DNA from: an uncultured Roseovarius sp.
GTDB lineage: Bacteria; Pseudomonadota; Alphaproteobacteria; Rhodobacterales; Rhodobacteraceae
Direction of reading: 5' to 3'
DNA length: 62,543 nucleotides
NCBI RefSeq assembly: GCF_913057115.1
Contig: NZ_CAJXNN010000021.1
Span: 1 to 62,543, forward strand
In this document: one piece after another, positions 48,729 to 62,189 of the stretch
Numbering within the stretch: position 1 is the stretch's first letter
Layout of the letters: every line of letters starts with the position of its first letter
Notes under the pieces: generated by a model
The model's database searches: none
The model's input: the letters and a program-made list of their open reading frames with translations, nothing else
Told to the model about the DNA's origin: nothing
Made by a program: the position numbers and the translations under genes

Positions 48729-49532
48729 TTGGCGGGACGGCTTGGCATTCTGGCCTGTGGCGGGCTGTTGCCGGTGCGGATTGCCGAGGCGCAGCCAGAG
48801 GCGATGCGGCTGGCGCTGGAGGGGGTTCCGACGCAGGTTGAGGGCGTTGAGGCGCATCGGATTGAGCGGCTTGGAGGTCTGTTCGAGGCGATGCGCGCGG
48901 GCGGTGTGACGCAAGTGGTGTTTGCCGGGGGCTTGGCGCGCCCGCCCTTGGACCCTAGCCAGTTTGACAGCGCGATGATGCAGGCCGCGCCGCGCCTGAT
49001 GGGCGCGTTGCAGGGCGGCGATGATGCGCTGTTGCGGGCGGTGATCGAGGTGTTCGAGGATCAGGGGTTCGAGGTGGTGGGCGCGCATGAGGTGCTGCCC
49101 GAACTGGTGGCGGAGGCCGGGCATTTGACCGGGCCGGAGCCATCCGCGCAGGAGATGCGCGATACCGAGCGGGCGTTTGACATCCTGTCGGCCCTGTCGC
49201 CGGTGGATGTGGGGCAGGGCTGTGCCGTGGCGGGGGGGCTTTGTTTGGGCATTGAGACCCTGCAAGGCACCGATGCGATTTTGCGCTTTGTGGGTGAGAC
49301 ATCCGAGGCCCTGCGCCGGGGGCAAAAGGGCGTTTACGTCAAAGCCGCCAAGCGCGGGCAGGATTTGCGGGTGGATATGCCTGCGATTGGCCCTGACACG
49401 ATGGAGGCTGTGGCCGCCGCCGGGTTGGCCGGTTTGGTCATCGAGGCGGGCCGGGTGATGGTTTTGGAGCGGGCCGAGACCTTGGCCAAGGCCGAGGCTT
49501 TGGGCCTGTTCGTGACCGCGCGGGACGCGTGA
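48729..49532 (+). CDS. lpxI: UDP-2,3-diacylglucosamine diphosphatase LpxI
   Basis: Produces lipid X from UDP-diacylglucosamine; the alphaproteobacterial counterpart of LpxH. The 267-residue protein (DUF1009 family) has LACGGLLPVRIA near the N terminus, VVFAGGLARPPL, and the C-terminal KRGQDLRVDMPAIGPDTMEA block. TTG start 3 nt after lpxA; the stop overlaps lpxB. Confidence 0.93.
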   Translation: MAGRLGILACGGLLPVRIAEAQPEAMRLALEGVPTQVEGVEAHRIERLGGLFEAMRAGGVTQVVFAGGLARPPLDPSQFDSAMMQAAPRLMGALQGGDDALLRAVIEVFEDQGFEVVGAHEVLPELVAEAGHLTGPEPSAQEMRDTERAFDILSALSPVDVGQGCAVAGGLCLGIETLQGTDAILRFVGETSEALRRGQKGVYVKAAKRGQDLRVDMPAIGPDTMEAVAAAGLAGLVIEAGRVMVLERAETLAKAEALGLFVTARDA

Positions 49533-50677
49533 TGCGGGTTTTCATCATTGCCGGCGAAGCCTCGGGTGACCGTTTGGGCGCGGCGCTTATGGCCGGGTTA
49601 AAGCAGCTTGAAAGCGTTGAGTTTCAGGGCGTTGGCGGGCCAATGATGGAGGCCGAGGGGCTGACCTCGCAATTCCCGATGGAGGAATTGAGCGTCATGG
49701 GCATCGTCGAGGTGCTGCCCAAGTATTTTCACCTCAAGCGCCGTATCCGCGAGGTGGCCGAGGCCATTCTGGAGGCGAAACCGGATGTGGTGATCAGCAT
49801 CGACAGCCCGGATTTCTGCCTGCGGGTGGCGAAGATCGTCAAGGCGCGTAGCGACATTCGGACGGTGCACTATGTGGCGCCCTCGGTCTGGGCGTGGCGC
49901 GCGGGGCGCGCGGCGAAGATGGCGAAGGTCATTGACCATGTGCTGGCGCTGTTGCCCTTTGAGCCGCCCTTGATGGAAGCCGCCGGGATGGAGTGCGATT
50001 TCGTGGGCCATCCGGTGGTGAGTGAGCCTTTGGCCGATGAGGCGGAGGTGGCGGCGTTTCGGGAGGAGGCGGGACTGGGCGACGCGCCTGTTTTGATGGT
50101 CTTGCCCGGCTCGCGCCGGGGCGAGGTGGCGCGGCTGGGGCCGATTTTTGGCGAAGCGGTGCGCGAGGTTTGTGCGGCGCGGCCGGACTTGCGGCTGGTT
50201 CTGCCGACCACGGCGGCACGGGCCGAGGAGGTGCGCGCTTTGGTGGCCGATTGGCCGGGCGCGCCCGTTGTGGTGGCCCCCGAGGGGGACGCGGAGGCCG
50301 ACAAGCGCCGCAAGGCGGCGGCGTTTGGGGCTGCGGATTATGCGCTGGCGGCCTCGGGCACGGTATCGTTGGAACTGGCGGCGGCGGATGTGCCGATGGT
50401 GATTGCCTATGACGCGGCGTGGCTGAGCCGTCAGATTATTGCATGGATGTTGAAGATCGACACGCTGACGCTGGTCAATCTGGTGAGTGAGACCCGCGCG
50501 GTGCCGGAGTTCAACGGCAAGGAGTGCCGGGCGGAATTGATCGCGCCGGGTGTGCTGCGGATGATGGAGCAGCCGGAGGCGCAACGCGAGGCGATGCGGG
50601 TGACCATGGAGCGGCTGGGGCGCGATGGTGAAGCGCCGGGATTGCGGGCGGCAAGAGCGGTTTTGAAGCGGTTGTGA
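49532..50677 (+). CDS. lpxB: Lipid-A-disaccharide synthase LpxB
   Basis: Condenses lipid X with UDP-diacylglucosamine. The 381-residue GT19 protein has IAGEASGDRLGA near residue 6, VGGPMMEAEGL, APSVWAWRAGRAAKM and LPGSRRGEV. The start ATG overlaps the lpxI stop; a GTG one codon earlier is possible. The last gene of the envelope cluster, convergent with mtfA. Confidence 0.96.
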   Translation: MRVFIIAGEASGDRLGAALMAGLKQLESVEFQGVGGPMMEAEGLTSQFPMEELSVMGIVEVLPKYFHLKRRIREVAEAILEAKPDVVISIDSPDFCLRVAKIVKARSDIRTVHYVAPSVWAWRAGRAAKMAKVIDHVLALLPFEPPLMEAAGMECDFVGHPVVSEPLADEAEVAAFREEAGLGDAPVLMVLPGSRRGEVARLGPIFGEAVREVCAARPDLRLVLPTTAARAEEVRALVADWPGAPVVVAPEGDAEADKRRKAAAFGAADYALAASGTVSLELAAADVPMVIAYDAAWLSRQIIAWMLKIDTLTLVNLVSETRAVPEFNGKECRAELIAPGVLRMMEQPEAQREAMRVTMERLGRDGEAPGLRAARAVLKRL

Positions 50678-50687
50678 CGCGAGGCCC

Positions 50688-51512
50688 TTAGGCCTTGGGA
50701 TCGGCCCAATGGGACGGATCAAGCCTGAAGTAGGTGGCCAGTTGGTCATAGACCTGCGGCTCGGCGCGTTTCAATTGTGTGGGTTTTTCGAAGAAGGCTT
50801 CGACGGATACGGCAAAGAATTCCTCGTGCCCTTCCGCGCCATAGGGGTCGATCAGAGTATAGCGGCGCGATTCGACATTGTCGCGGTGGCGCTCGTAAGC
50901 CTCGACGAAGACACGCGCCCAGTCGGTGAAGCTTTGATCGCCAAGCGCGGGCGCGCCGTCGGTATGGCCCGAGAGATCATCCAACTGGTGGGCGAATTCA
51001 TGGATCACCACGTTGTGGCCGTCCTTATGATTGCGCGCGCCTTGGTCGCTGTGCTGCCACGACAGGATGACCGGGCCGCGCGACCAGCTTTCGCCGGTGC
51101 GCACGACATCGCCTTCGGTGACGACATAGCCATCGTGCATCTGCTGGCGGGATTTGAAGGCCCCCGGATAGACGAGGATAGTGGTCAGGTGGCTGTACCA
51201 CGCGGGGGAGTTGGCAACGAGAAGACAGGCTTGGGCCGCGATGGAAAGGCGTATTTCGCGGGTGACCTCAAGCCCGTTGCAGCCGTGGAATTGCACTTGG
51301 TCAAGGAAGAGGTTGATCTTGCCTTCGAATGCCGGGCGCAGATCGGCGGGCAGTTTCTGGGTAAGGGGAACGTGGTCGGCCACGATGGCACGGTCGTCAT
51401 CGGAGAGGGGCGTGGCGAGCAGGGCCGCGCGGGCCTGTTTTTTCTGCTGGCCGCGGTACAGGACCCAGCCCAAGACGAGCAGCGCAAGGGCGAGGCCTAG
51501 GAAAAGCGGCAT
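50688..51512 (-). CDS. mtfA: Zinc-dependent peptidase MtfA (M90)
   Basis: MtfA in Escherichia coli is a peptidase that binds the Mlc repressor and so affects sugar uptake. The 274-residue protein has one N-terminal TM helix (about 3-20), HEFAHQLD (171-178) and a downstream glutamate (EEFFAVSVEAFFEKP). Whether an Mlc partner exists here is unknown. Starts 4 nt after the mnmA stop. Confidence 0.88.
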   Translation of the reverse strand: MPLFLGLALALLVLGWVLYRGQQKKQARAALLATPLSDDDRAIVADHVPLTQKLPADLRPAFEGKINLFLDQVQFHGCNGLEVTREIRLSIAAQACLLVANSPAWYSHLTTILVYPGAFKSRQQMHDGYVVTEGDVVRTGESWSRGPVILSWQHSDQGARNHKDGHNVVIHEFAHQLDDLSGHTDGAPALGDQSFTDWARVFVEAYERHRDNVESRRYTLIDPYGAEGHEEFFAVSVEAFFEKPTQLKRAEPQVYDQLATYFRLDPSHWADPKA

Positions 51513-51516
51513 GGTG

Positions 51517-52656
51517 TCAGTAGCCGCGCCAGATCCAGCCGCCGCCGAAGATCCGGGAGCTGTCGGTGTCGTAGAACACGCAGGCTTGCCCCGGTGCGAT
51601 GCCTTCCTCGGGCGTCAAGAGTTCAACCTCCGCCTCGGTGGGCGAAAGCGGGCGGATCACCGCCTCACGCGGGGGGCGGGTGGAGCGGACTTTGACCGCG
51701 ACATGCCATTCGGTCTGGCTGTCGAAGGGGGCGTCGCCCAGCCAGTTGATCTCGCGCACCGGGACTTTGCGGGTGGCGAGCATGTCTTTCGGGCCGACCA
51801 CCACGCGGCGGTTGTCGACGTCGAGCTTTACCACGTAAAGCGGATCGGAGAGGCCACCGATGCCAAGGCCGCGGCGTTGGCCGATGGTGTAGTGGATGAC
51901 GCCCTCATGCGTTCCCAAGACGCGGCCATCGGCGTGGACGATCTCGCCCGGTTCGGCGGCACCGGGGCGCAGCTTTTCGATCACAGAAGCATAGTTGCCG
52001 TTGGGGACAAAGCAGATGTCTTGGCTGTCGGGTTTGTCGGCCACTTGCAGGCCGTATTTGGCGGCCAGTTCGCGGGTGGCGTCCTTGGAGGGCAGGTGGC
52101 CCAGCGGGAAGCGCAGGAAATCCAGCTGTTCTGGCGTGGTGGAGAAGAGGAAATAGCTTTGATCGCGGTTGGCATCCGCCGCGCTGTGCAACTCGGGGCC
52201 GTTTGCGCCCGCCATGCGTTGGATATAGTGGCCGGTGGCCATGCAATCGGCGTCCAGATCCTTGGCGGTTTCCAGCAAGTCCTTGAACTTCACCCGCTCG
52301 TTGCAGCGGATGCAGGGCACCGGGGTGGCCCCGGCAAGGTAGCTATCGGCAAACTCGTCGATTACCGCGTCCTTGAAGATGTTTTCATAGTCGAGAACGT
52401 AGTGAGGGAAGCCCATATCCTCGGCGACGCGGCGGGCATCGTGAATGTCGATCCCCGCACAGCAGGCGCCTTTTTTGGCCAAGGCCGCGCCGTGATCGTA
52501 GAGTTGCAGGGTCACGCCCACCACATCATAGCCTTCCTCGGCCAGCATGGCGGCCACGACCGAACTGTCGACACCGCCGGACATGGCGACGACGACGCGC
52601 GTGTCGGCCGGGGCCTTGGGCAGGCCGAGGGAATTGAGCGGTGTTTCAAGTGGCAT
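51517..52656 (-). CDS. mnmA: tRNA-specific 2-thiouridylase MnmA
   Basis: Installs the 2-thio group on U34 of tRNA Lys, Glu and Gln. The 379-residue protein has the PP-loop SGGVDSS (26-32), the catalytic CIRCN cysteine and a second conserved cysteine ([10 protein letters not shown]). Length is normal. First gene of mnmA-mtfA, divergent from sciP. Confidence 0.97.
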   Translation of the reverse strand: MPLETPLNSLGLPKAPADTRVVVAMSGGVDSSVVAAMLAEEGYDVVGVTLQLYDHGAALAKKGACCAGIDIHDARRVAEDMGFPHYVLDYENIFKDAVIDEFADSYLAGATPVPCIRCNERVKFKDLLETAKDLDADCMATGHYIQRMAGANGPELHSAADANRDQSYFLFSTTPEQLDFLRFPLGHLPSKDATRELAAKYGLQVADKPDSQDICFVPNGNYASVIEKLRPGAAEPGEIVHADGRVLGTHEGVIHYTIGQRRGLGIGGLSDPLYVVKLDVDNRRVVVGPKDMLATRKVPVREINWLGDAPFDSQTEWHVAVKVRSTRPPREAVIRPLSPTEAEVELLTPEEGIAPGQACVFYDTDSSRIFGGGWIWRGY

Positions 52657-52791
52657 GATGGGCCATCCTTGTGGGTCGCGGGTTTCAGGCGGAATATATG
52701 AAAATCCTATGCACTCTCAAGGTGCGGTTTCACCCTGCTTTAAGCAGATTGTCGGCAGGGTGTGGCCTGTATCCTTGTTGAGGTGAGTGTC

Positions 52792-53067
52792 ATGTATCTC
52801 AAGAAAGTCGATGGGCCAAGGGCGGTGACCCTGCCGGATGGAACCGTGATGAGCGCGGCGGACCTGCCGCCGCCCGAGACATGCCGGTGGGTGGTGTCGC
52901 GCAAGCTGGCCGTCGTGCGCGGTGTTGCGCATGGGTTGATCAGCGAGGCGGAGGCGCTGAGCCGTTACGGGTTGAGTGAGGAGGAATTCCACGAATGGGT
53001 TCAAGCCCTTATGCGGGATGGCGCAGAGGGTTTGAAGGCAACCAGCGGGCGTAAGACCAAGAATTGA
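52792..53067 (+). CDS. sciP: CtrA inhibitor SciP (DUF1153)
   Basis: Small DNA-binding protein that blocks activation by CtrA. The 91-residue protein begins MYLKKVDGPRAVTLPDG and has PPPETCRWVVSRKLAVV, with a helix-turn-helix in the middle (about 33-75). An in-frame ATG 30 nt upstream is not supported by the family start. It is immediately upstream of ctrA (112-nt gap). Confidence 0.9.
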   Translation: MYLKKVDGPRAVTLPDGTVMSAADLPPPETCRWVVSRKLAVVRGVAHGLISEAEALSRYGLSEEEFHEWVQALMRDGAEGLKATSGRKTKN

Positions 53068-53107
53068 GTGGACAACCTAAGGGAGAGTACATAATTTGTT
53101 CTTCAGC

Positions 53108-53123
53108 GGTAACCTGTAGTTAA
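53108..53123. promoter_or_regulatory. Near-perfect CtrA site before ctrA
   Basis: GTAACCTGTAGTTAAC matches TTAA-N7-TTAAC with one mismatch (G for T at position 1), 56-71 nt upstream of the ctrA ATG. Consistent with autoregulation as in Caulobacter. Confidence 0.55.
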
Positions 53124-53178
53124 CCAATATTGGCCATGGTCGGTCATGACAGACAACAACCAAAGCGGAGAACCCCTT

Positions 53179-53895
53179 ATGCGTGTGCTGCTGGTGGAAG
53201 ACGACCCCACAACGTCGAAAAGCATCGAACTGATGCTGACCCATGCCAACCTTAACGTCTATACCACGGACCTTGGGGAAGAAGGGGTCGACCTTGCGAA
53301 GCTCTATGATTATGACCTGATCCTTCTGGATCTTGGCCTGCCGGATATGCCGGGGCATGAGGTGCTGCGCCAACTTCGGTTGGCGCGGATCGAGACGCCA
53401 ATCCTGATCCTGAGCGGGGCGGATGATACCGAAAGCAAGATCAAGGGGTTTGGCTTCGGGGCAGATGATTACCTGACCAAGCCGTTCCACCGCGAAGAGC
53501 TCGTGGCGCGTATCCATGCGATCATCCGCCGCTCCAAGGGGCATTCGCAATCGGTCATTCGCACCGGCAAGATCAACGTCAATCTGGATGCCAAGACCGT
53601 GGATGTCGATGGCAAGACCGTGCATCTGACCGGTAAGGAATACCAGATGCTGGAACTGCTTTCACTGCGCAAAGGCACGACCCTGACCAAGGAGATGTTC
53701 CTCAACCATCTTTATGGCGGTATGGATGAGCCGGAGTTGAAGATCATTGATGTCTTCATCTGCAAGCTGCGCAAGAAACTGTCTGAGGCGACGGGCGGGG
53801 ACAGCTATATCGAAACGGTCTGGGGGCGCGGCTATGTCCTGCGTGATCCGGAGCCGAGTGAATTGGGCGATCAACCATTGGCCATTGGCGCGTAA
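53179..53895 (+). CDS. ctrA: Cell-cycle response regulator CtrA
   Basis: OmpR-family master regulator of division, motility and, in Rhodobacteraceae, gene transfer agent and flagellar genes. The 238-residue protein starts MRVLLVEDD, has phospho-acceptor Asp51 (LLDLGLP) and a C-terminal winged helix (about 125-225; [24 protein letters not shown]). GGAG lies 9 nt upstream of the chosen ATG; an ATG 33 nt earlier is the alternative. Followed by a strong terminator. Confidence 0.97.
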   Translation: MRVLLVEDDPTTSKSIELMLTHANLNVYTTDLGEEGVDLAKLYDYDLILLDLGLPDMPGHEVLRQLRLARIETPILILSGADDTESKIKGFGFGADDYLTKPFHREELVARIHAIIRRSKGHSQSVIRTGKINVNLDAKTVDVDGKTVHLTGKEYQMLELLSLRKGTTLTKEMFLNHLYGGMDEPELKIIDVFICKLRKKLSEATGGDSYIETVWGRGYVLRDPEPSELGDQPLAIGA

Positions 53896-53923
53896 CCCCC
53901 CCCGCCTCTGGGCCTTGGTCCGG

Positions 53924-54046
53924 TCATGATCCCCCAGATGTGACCGGGCCGAAAACGAAGGCGCGCTGCCGGCAACGGTGGTGCGCCTTTTTTTGGGGGG
54001 CACCGGGACGCTTCGAACCGGCGACCCAAGGTTGGGGCGTGCTCAT
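53924..54046 (-). CDS. Possible small basic protein (40 aa)
   Basis: An ATG with a perfect AAGGAGG 8 nt upstream opens a 40-codon frame on the minus strand, rich in Arg, Lys, His and Pro (for example KRPGAPQKKAHHRCRQR). It overlaps the ctrA terminator on the other strand. Low-complexity composition and a GC-rich context leave real doubt. Confidence 0.3.
   Translation of the reverse strand: MSTPQPWVAGSKRPGAPQKKAHHRCRQRAFVFGPVTSGGS
53958..53994 (+). terminator. Rho-independent terminator of ctrA
   Basis: AAGGCGCGC and GTGCGCCTT arms (one G-U pair) followed by seven T, about 60 nt after the ctrA stop. The rest of the 315-nt gap to ligA has no clear site. Confidence 0.7.
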
Positions 54047-54165
54047 CACGGGTGCCTCCTTGGACTTGTCATGGTCGCTGTGCCGGTATTTGAAAAGCGA
54101 CCCGTGGGCAGTGTCTTCTGCAAGGGGAGGCTGGACCTCTGCCGCGCTGCGGCCTAACACTTTGA

Positions 54166-58421
<4,256 letters not shown>

Positions 58422-58476
58422 AGATTCGCCTTGTTTTTAAGGTGTTGATCCAGAAAATCCTTAAAAGTTCGCAAAT

Positions 58477-58491
58477 GTTCTAAAAAAGTTC
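58477..58491. promoter_or_regulatory. LexA (SOS) box after recG
   Basis: GTTCTAAAAAAGTTC matches GTTC-N7-GTTC exactly, 65 nt before the ATG of the 40-aa gene. A further GTTC 6 nt upstream (58467-58470) is off-register. The surrounding 135-nt gap is very AT-rich compared with the rest of the window. Confidence 0.75.
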
Positions 58492-58498
58492 TTGCTTT

Positions 58499-58520
58499 TT
58501 GTTCTGCGAAATGAGAACAA
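58499..58520. promoter_or_regulatory. Inverted repeat next to the LexA box
   Basis: TTGTTCT and AGAACAA arms with an 8-nt spacer, directly downstream of the LexA box. May be part of the promoter or a second operator. Confidence 0.4.
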
Positions 58521-58556
58521 AGTAGCAACTTAGGAACACGAGATAAGGAGGCCACC

Positions 58557-58679
58557 ATGCTTCGCCAGATCAAGACAGCCGCCCAAAGCTCCTCCGAGAC
58601 ATTGCTTGGGGACTTCATTGGCGCCGCTGCCCTGATGGTGACGTTGGTTGCTGGCCTTTACATCCCGGGTTTCATCTGA
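58557..58679 (+). CDS. SOS-type small inner-membrane protein (40 aa)
   Basis: An ATG with AAGGAGG 6 nt upstream encodes 40 residues: a polar basic N terminus (MLRQIKTAAQSSSETL) and one TM helix (about 19-38). A perfect LexA box lies upstream and a strong terminator downstream, so it is a complete single-gene unit. It resembles in size and control, not in sequence that I can align, the Caulobacter SOS division inhibitor SidA. Function is inferred only. Confidence 0.8.
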   Translation: MLRQIKTAAQSSSETLLGDFIGAAALMVTLVAGLYIPGFI

Positions 58680-58825
58680 GTTTCTGCCTGCGACGCTTCG
58701 CACCTGCCGCGCCTGCATCCTGTCCCCAACGTTGATGCGACGTGACATAGCCTGTCCCACTGTCCCGCCGGGTTGCCTCATATCCCCGGTTTTGCGGCAG
58801 GGCTTGTGAAGCCGAGCTTTTACTG

Positions 58826-58860
58826 CCGCCGCCGCTGGTTCAGCGCGCGGCGGTTTTTTT
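58826..58860 (+). terminator. Rho-independent terminator of the small SOS gene
   Basis: CCGCCGCCGCTG and CAGCGCGCGGCGG arms (one bulged C), 3-nt loop, followed by seven T. It also lies opposite the end of the IscU-like gene. Confidence 0.8.
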
Positions 58861-58877
58861 GTGCGTGATTGGTGGGG

Positions 58878-59333
58878 TCAGGCGCAGGAATGGGCGGCCT
58901 TGGCCTGTTCCATGGCCTCGACCGTTGCCTCGAGCGTGAGCAGGATGGAGGCATGGCGGTTCTTGTAGTCACGCGCGGGGCGCAGCACCTCTAGCCCGTC
59001 GAAGGGGGCGGGCGGCGTCGGGCCGTCGGATTTCAGCATCGCCTTGAGGGCGTCGCGGGCCTCGGTCACTTGGGGCAGCGTGCAGCCGATGATTGACCGG
59101 CCCACCACGCTCGCCGCGGCTTGCCCCAAAGCGCAGGCCTTCACCTCGGCGGCGTAATCCGTGATTTTCTCGCCATCGGTGATCAGGTCCACGGTGACCG
59201 TGGAGCCACAAAGCGGCGCGCGGCGTTTGACCGTGGCCTCGGGCGCATCCAGCCGCCCGTGGTGCGGGATATCGGCGGCCAGTTCGAGAATCCGGGCCGA
59301 GTAAAGCTTGATCAGGTCGGTTTCGCCGCTCAT
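58878..59333 (-). CDS. IscU/NifU-N-like Fe-S scaffold family protein
   Basis: A 151-residue protein of the IscU fold with Cys42 (PLCGS) and Cys67 (KACALG). The position of the third cluster cysteine appears to be histidine (RHASI, His127), and an extra Cys is at residue 150. The family assembles or transfers Fe-S clusters; the missing cysteine suggests a variant role. Divergent from hisI with 67 nt between. Confidence 0.78.
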   Translation of the reverse strand: MSGETDLIKLYSARILELAADIPHHGRLDAPEATVKRRAPLCGSTVTVDLITDGEKITDYAAEVKACALGQAAASVVGRSIIGCTLPQVTEARDALKAMLKSDGPTPPAPFDGLEVLRPARDYKNRHASILLTLEATVEAMEQAKAAHSCA

Positions 59334-59400
59334 GGCTTTCCCTTTCGCGTGTCACCCCATAGATAGAGGCCAGATCGGCAGATGCAAAAGGTTTTCATCC

Positions 59401-59763
59401 ATGAAATTCGATGTTTCGACACTAAAGTATGATGACAAGGGCCTTATTCCGGCGGTGGCGCAGGACCATGAAAGCGGTGAGGTGCTCATGGTGGCCTGGA
59501 TGAATGCCGAGGCTGTGGAGCGGACGTTGGAGACCGGCAAGGTCACGTATTGGAGCCGGTCGCGGCAGGCCTTTTGGGTCAAGGGCGAGACCTCGGGGCA
59601 CGTGCAGGAGTTGCAGGAATTGCGCGTGGATTGTGACCGCGATTGCCTTTTGCTGCTCATTCGGCAAGTTGGGCCGGCCTGCCATACCAACCGGCGGAGC
59701 TGTTTTTACACGGCGGTGCGGGATGGCGTGGAGGTTGAGATCATGACGCCGATGCTGGAGTGA
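59401..59763 (+). CDS. hisI: Phosphoribosyl-AMP cyclohydrolase HisI
   Basis: Third step of histidine synthesis. The 120-residue single-domain protein has [17 protein letters not shown] and the zinc cysteines ([16 protein letters not shown]). It is not fused to HisE, as expected in this group. A longer in-frame start overlaps the divergent gene and was rejected. Confidence 0.95.
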   Translation: MKFDVSTLKYDDKGLIPAVAQDHESGEVLMVAWMNAEAVERTLETGKVTYWSRSRQAFWVKGETSGHVQELQELRVDCDRDCLLLLIRQVGPACHTNRRSCFYTAVRDGVEVEIMTPMLE

Positions 59764-59826
59764 TCCATGCTGGGGGGGTGGACCCCCAGACCCCGGGAAA
59801 GCATTTCCGGAAAAACCTATTCCAGC

Positions 59827-60684
59827 TCAGCGCATGATGAGGACAGGCACCCGGCAGGAGCGGATCATCTCGGTTGTTGTAGAGCCGATGATGAGCGAGC
59901 GCACGCGGCTGTGGCCATAGGCACCCATGACAAGAAGCTCATGCTCTTCGCGCTGCGTGATCTTGGCCAGCACTTTTTCGGGCTCTCCCTGTTCCAGGAT
60001 GATCTCGGCCTCGAAGCCACCGGCCTTGAGGGTGGCGGCGGCGGTGTCCAGCGCATTGCGGATGTCGGGCGTGTCTCGGCCTGCGAAGACCAGCGAGACC
60101 TGTAGGCCCGAAAACAGCGGGCTGCGCGAGATGTAGTCCACGGCCTTGAGCGAGGAGGGGCCGCCATCGAAGGCCACAAGCACGCGGCTTGCGGGCTTGA
60201 AGGCGCGGTTGGCGATGAAGACCGGCTTGTGGCTTGCCCGCACGATGCGTTCGAGGTTGGAGCCAAGGTGATCGGAGGCAAGGCCCGCCGCCTCGCCGCG
60301 CTTGCCGATGACGATCATATCGCCGGTGTCTTCCTTGGCGGTGATGGTTTCGATCAGGTCACCTTGGCGCAGGCGGGTTTCAACGGTGATCTCGCCGGTC
60401 TCAGTGATCAGCGCCTTGGCGTCTTCGAGGATGGCGCGGCCATGTTCATGGGCAAGTTTGGCACGTTCGGCGTCAAGCTCGGAGAGCTGTTCCAGAAGGC
60501 GCGTGCGCGCGCCCAAGCGGATGGCTCCCGAGAGGTCTTGTTTTTCCACCGCGTCGCGGCGGCCCATGACATGGTAGAGTTTCACCTTCCAGTCATTGCG
60601 CGCGGCGATCCATGCGGTGTGATGGCAGACGCTTTCCGCATAGGAAGAGCCATCGACGAGGGCGATCACGGTGTTGGTTGTCAT
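59827..60684 (-). CDS. Tandem universal stress protein (two UspA domains)
   Basis: A 285-residue protein with two Usp domains (about 1-142 and 150-285). The second has the ATP-binding pattern G-x2-G-x9-G-S (GAYGHSRVRSLIIGSTT); the first has GKRGEAAGLASDHLGSN. Such proteins aid survival under stress. The gene lies 14 nt after the SulP gene on the same strand, so the two are probably co-transcribed. Confidence 0.88.
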   Translation of the reverse strand: MTTNTVIALVDGSSYAESVCHHTAWIAARNDWKVKLYHVMGRRDAVEKQDLSGAIRLGARTRLLEQLSELDAERAKLAHEHGRAILEDAKALITETGEITVETRLRQGDLIETITAKEDTGDMIVIGKRGEAAGLASDHLGSNLERIVRASHKPVFIANRAFKPASRVLVAFDGGPSSLKAVDYISRSPLFSGLQVSLVFAGRDTPDIRNALDTAAATLKAGGFEAEIILEQGEPEKVLAKITQREEHELLVMGAYGHSRVRSLIIGSTTTEMIRSCRVPVLIMR

Positions 60685-60698
60685 TTTGTGGCTCTCCC

Positions 60699-62189
60699 TT
60701 AGTGGCCCAGCAGGTCTTCCATCGCGCCGGGCTTGTCGTGAATGGCAAGCTGGTCAACGATGGTTTCAGAGGCTTCGTTCATGCCGATCAACTCGACCTC
60801 GGCACCTTCACGGCGGAATTTCAGCACGGCCATGTCGACCGCCGCAACCGAGGAAATATCCCAGATATGCGCGCGGCTGAGGTCGAGGGTGACCTTGTCG
60901 GGCGCTTCCTTGAAGTCGAAGGCTTTCATGAAATCCTCGGAGGAGGCGAAAAACAGCTGCCCTTCGACGTGGTAGGTGCGGTGGGTTCCGTCCTCGGTGA
61001 TTTCCGTGCGGACGCGGAACAGTTGTGCGATTTTCCAGGCAAAGAAGATGCCAGAGAGCAGCACGCCCACCAGAACGCCGATGGCGAGGTTATGGGTGTA
61101 GATCACGAAGAACACCGTGGCCAGCATGACGATCGACGAGGAGCGTGGGTGGTCGCGCAGGTTCTTGATCGAGGACCATGAGAAGGTGCCGATCGAGACC
61201 ATGATCATGATCGCCACGAGGGCCGCCATGGGGATGATGCCGACGATATCGCCAAGACCCACGCAGAGGATCAGAAGGAAAATGCCCGCCACAAAGGTCG
61301 ACAGCCGTCCGCGACCGCCAGATTTAACGTTGATGATCGACTGGCCGATCATGGCGCAACCGGCCATGCCGCCGATAAAGCCGGTGGCGGTGTTGGCAAG
61401 GCCCTGACCGATGCATTCCTGATTGCGGTCGGAGCTGGTGTCGGTGAGGTCATCGACGATCTGCTGGGTCATCAGGCTTTCCAGAAGGCCCACCACGGCC
61501 ACGGCGATGGAGTAGGGCAGGATGATTTGCAACGTCTCGAAGGTGAGCGGGATATCGGGGATCAGGAACACCGGCAGGGTGTCGGGCAGTTGGCCCATAT
61601 CGCCCACGGTCCGAACATCCCAGCCCATAACAACAACAAGCACGCTCAGTACGACGATAGTGACGAGCGGCGAGGGGACGGCGGTGGTGATCCGCGGGAA
61701 GAGGTAGATAATCGCCAGACCGCCCGCAACCAATACGTATGTCAGCATCGGAACCTTGGATGGGTCCAATTCGGGCAATTGGGCCATGAAAATCAGGATG
61801 GCCAGTGCGTTGACGAAACCTGTCATTACCGATTTCGACACAAACCGCATGACATAGCCCAGCCGCAAGAAGCCCGCGCCGATTTGCAAAAGCCCGGCCA
61901 GAACGGTGGCGGCCAACAAATATTGCAGCCCGTGGTCCTTGACCAGCGTCACCATCAGAACGGCGGTGGCTGCCGTGGCGGCCGAGATCATCCCGGGCCG
62001 CCCGCCGGTGATCGCGCAGATCACGGCAATCGAGAAGCTGGCGTAAAGCCCCACCTTGGGATCGACGCCCGCGATGATCGAAAAGGCAATCGCCTCGGGG
62101 ATCAGGGCAAGGGCCACGACGAGGCCCGACAGAAGATCGCCGCGAATGTTATGCGTCCATTGGCGTTGGTATTGCGAAAGAGAGATCAT
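60699..62189 (-). CDS. SulP-family anion transporter with STAS domain
   Basis: A 496-residue inner-membrane protein with 10-12 TM helices (about 15-390; [20 protein letters not shown] start typical of SulP) and a C-terminal STAS domain (about 400-490; [20 protein letters not shown]). Possible substrates are sulfate or bicarbonate; sequence alone does not decide. Followed by the universal stress gene. Confidence 0.9.
   Translation of the reverse strand: MISLSQYQRQWTHNIRGDLLSGLVVALALIPEAIAFSIIAGVDPKVGLYASFSIAVICAITGGRPGMISAATAATAVLMVTLVKDHGLQYLLAATVLAGLLQIGAGFLRLGYVMRFVSKSVMTGFVNALAILIFMAQLPELDPSKVPMLTYVLVAGGLAIIYLFPRITTAVPSPLVTIVVLSVLVVVMGWDVRTVGDMGQLPDTLPVFLIPDIPLTFETLQIILPYSIAVAVVGLLESLMTQQIVDDLTDTSSDRNQECIGQGLANTATGFIGGMAGCAMIGQSIINVKSGGRGRLSTFVAGIFLLILCVGLGDIVGIIPMAALVAIMIMVSIGTFSWSSIKNLRDHPRSSSIVMLATVFFVIYTHNLAIGVLVGVLLSGIFFAWKIAQLFRVRTEITEDGTHRTYHVEGQLFFASSEDFMKAFDFKEAPDKVTLDLSRAHIWDISSVAAVDMAVLKFRREGAEVELIGMNEASETIVDQLAIHDKPGAMEDLLGH

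Noticed and set aside
54003..54045. A stretch reading like the reverse complement of a tRNA T-arm (TTCGAACCGG)
   Set aside because: The T-stem does not pair and no anticodon arm or acceptor partner was found, so no tRNA gene is called.
58467..58480. GTTC-N6-GTTC upstream of the small SOS gene
   Set aside because: Spacing is 6, not 7, so it does not fit the LexA consensus; the neighbouring N7 box does.
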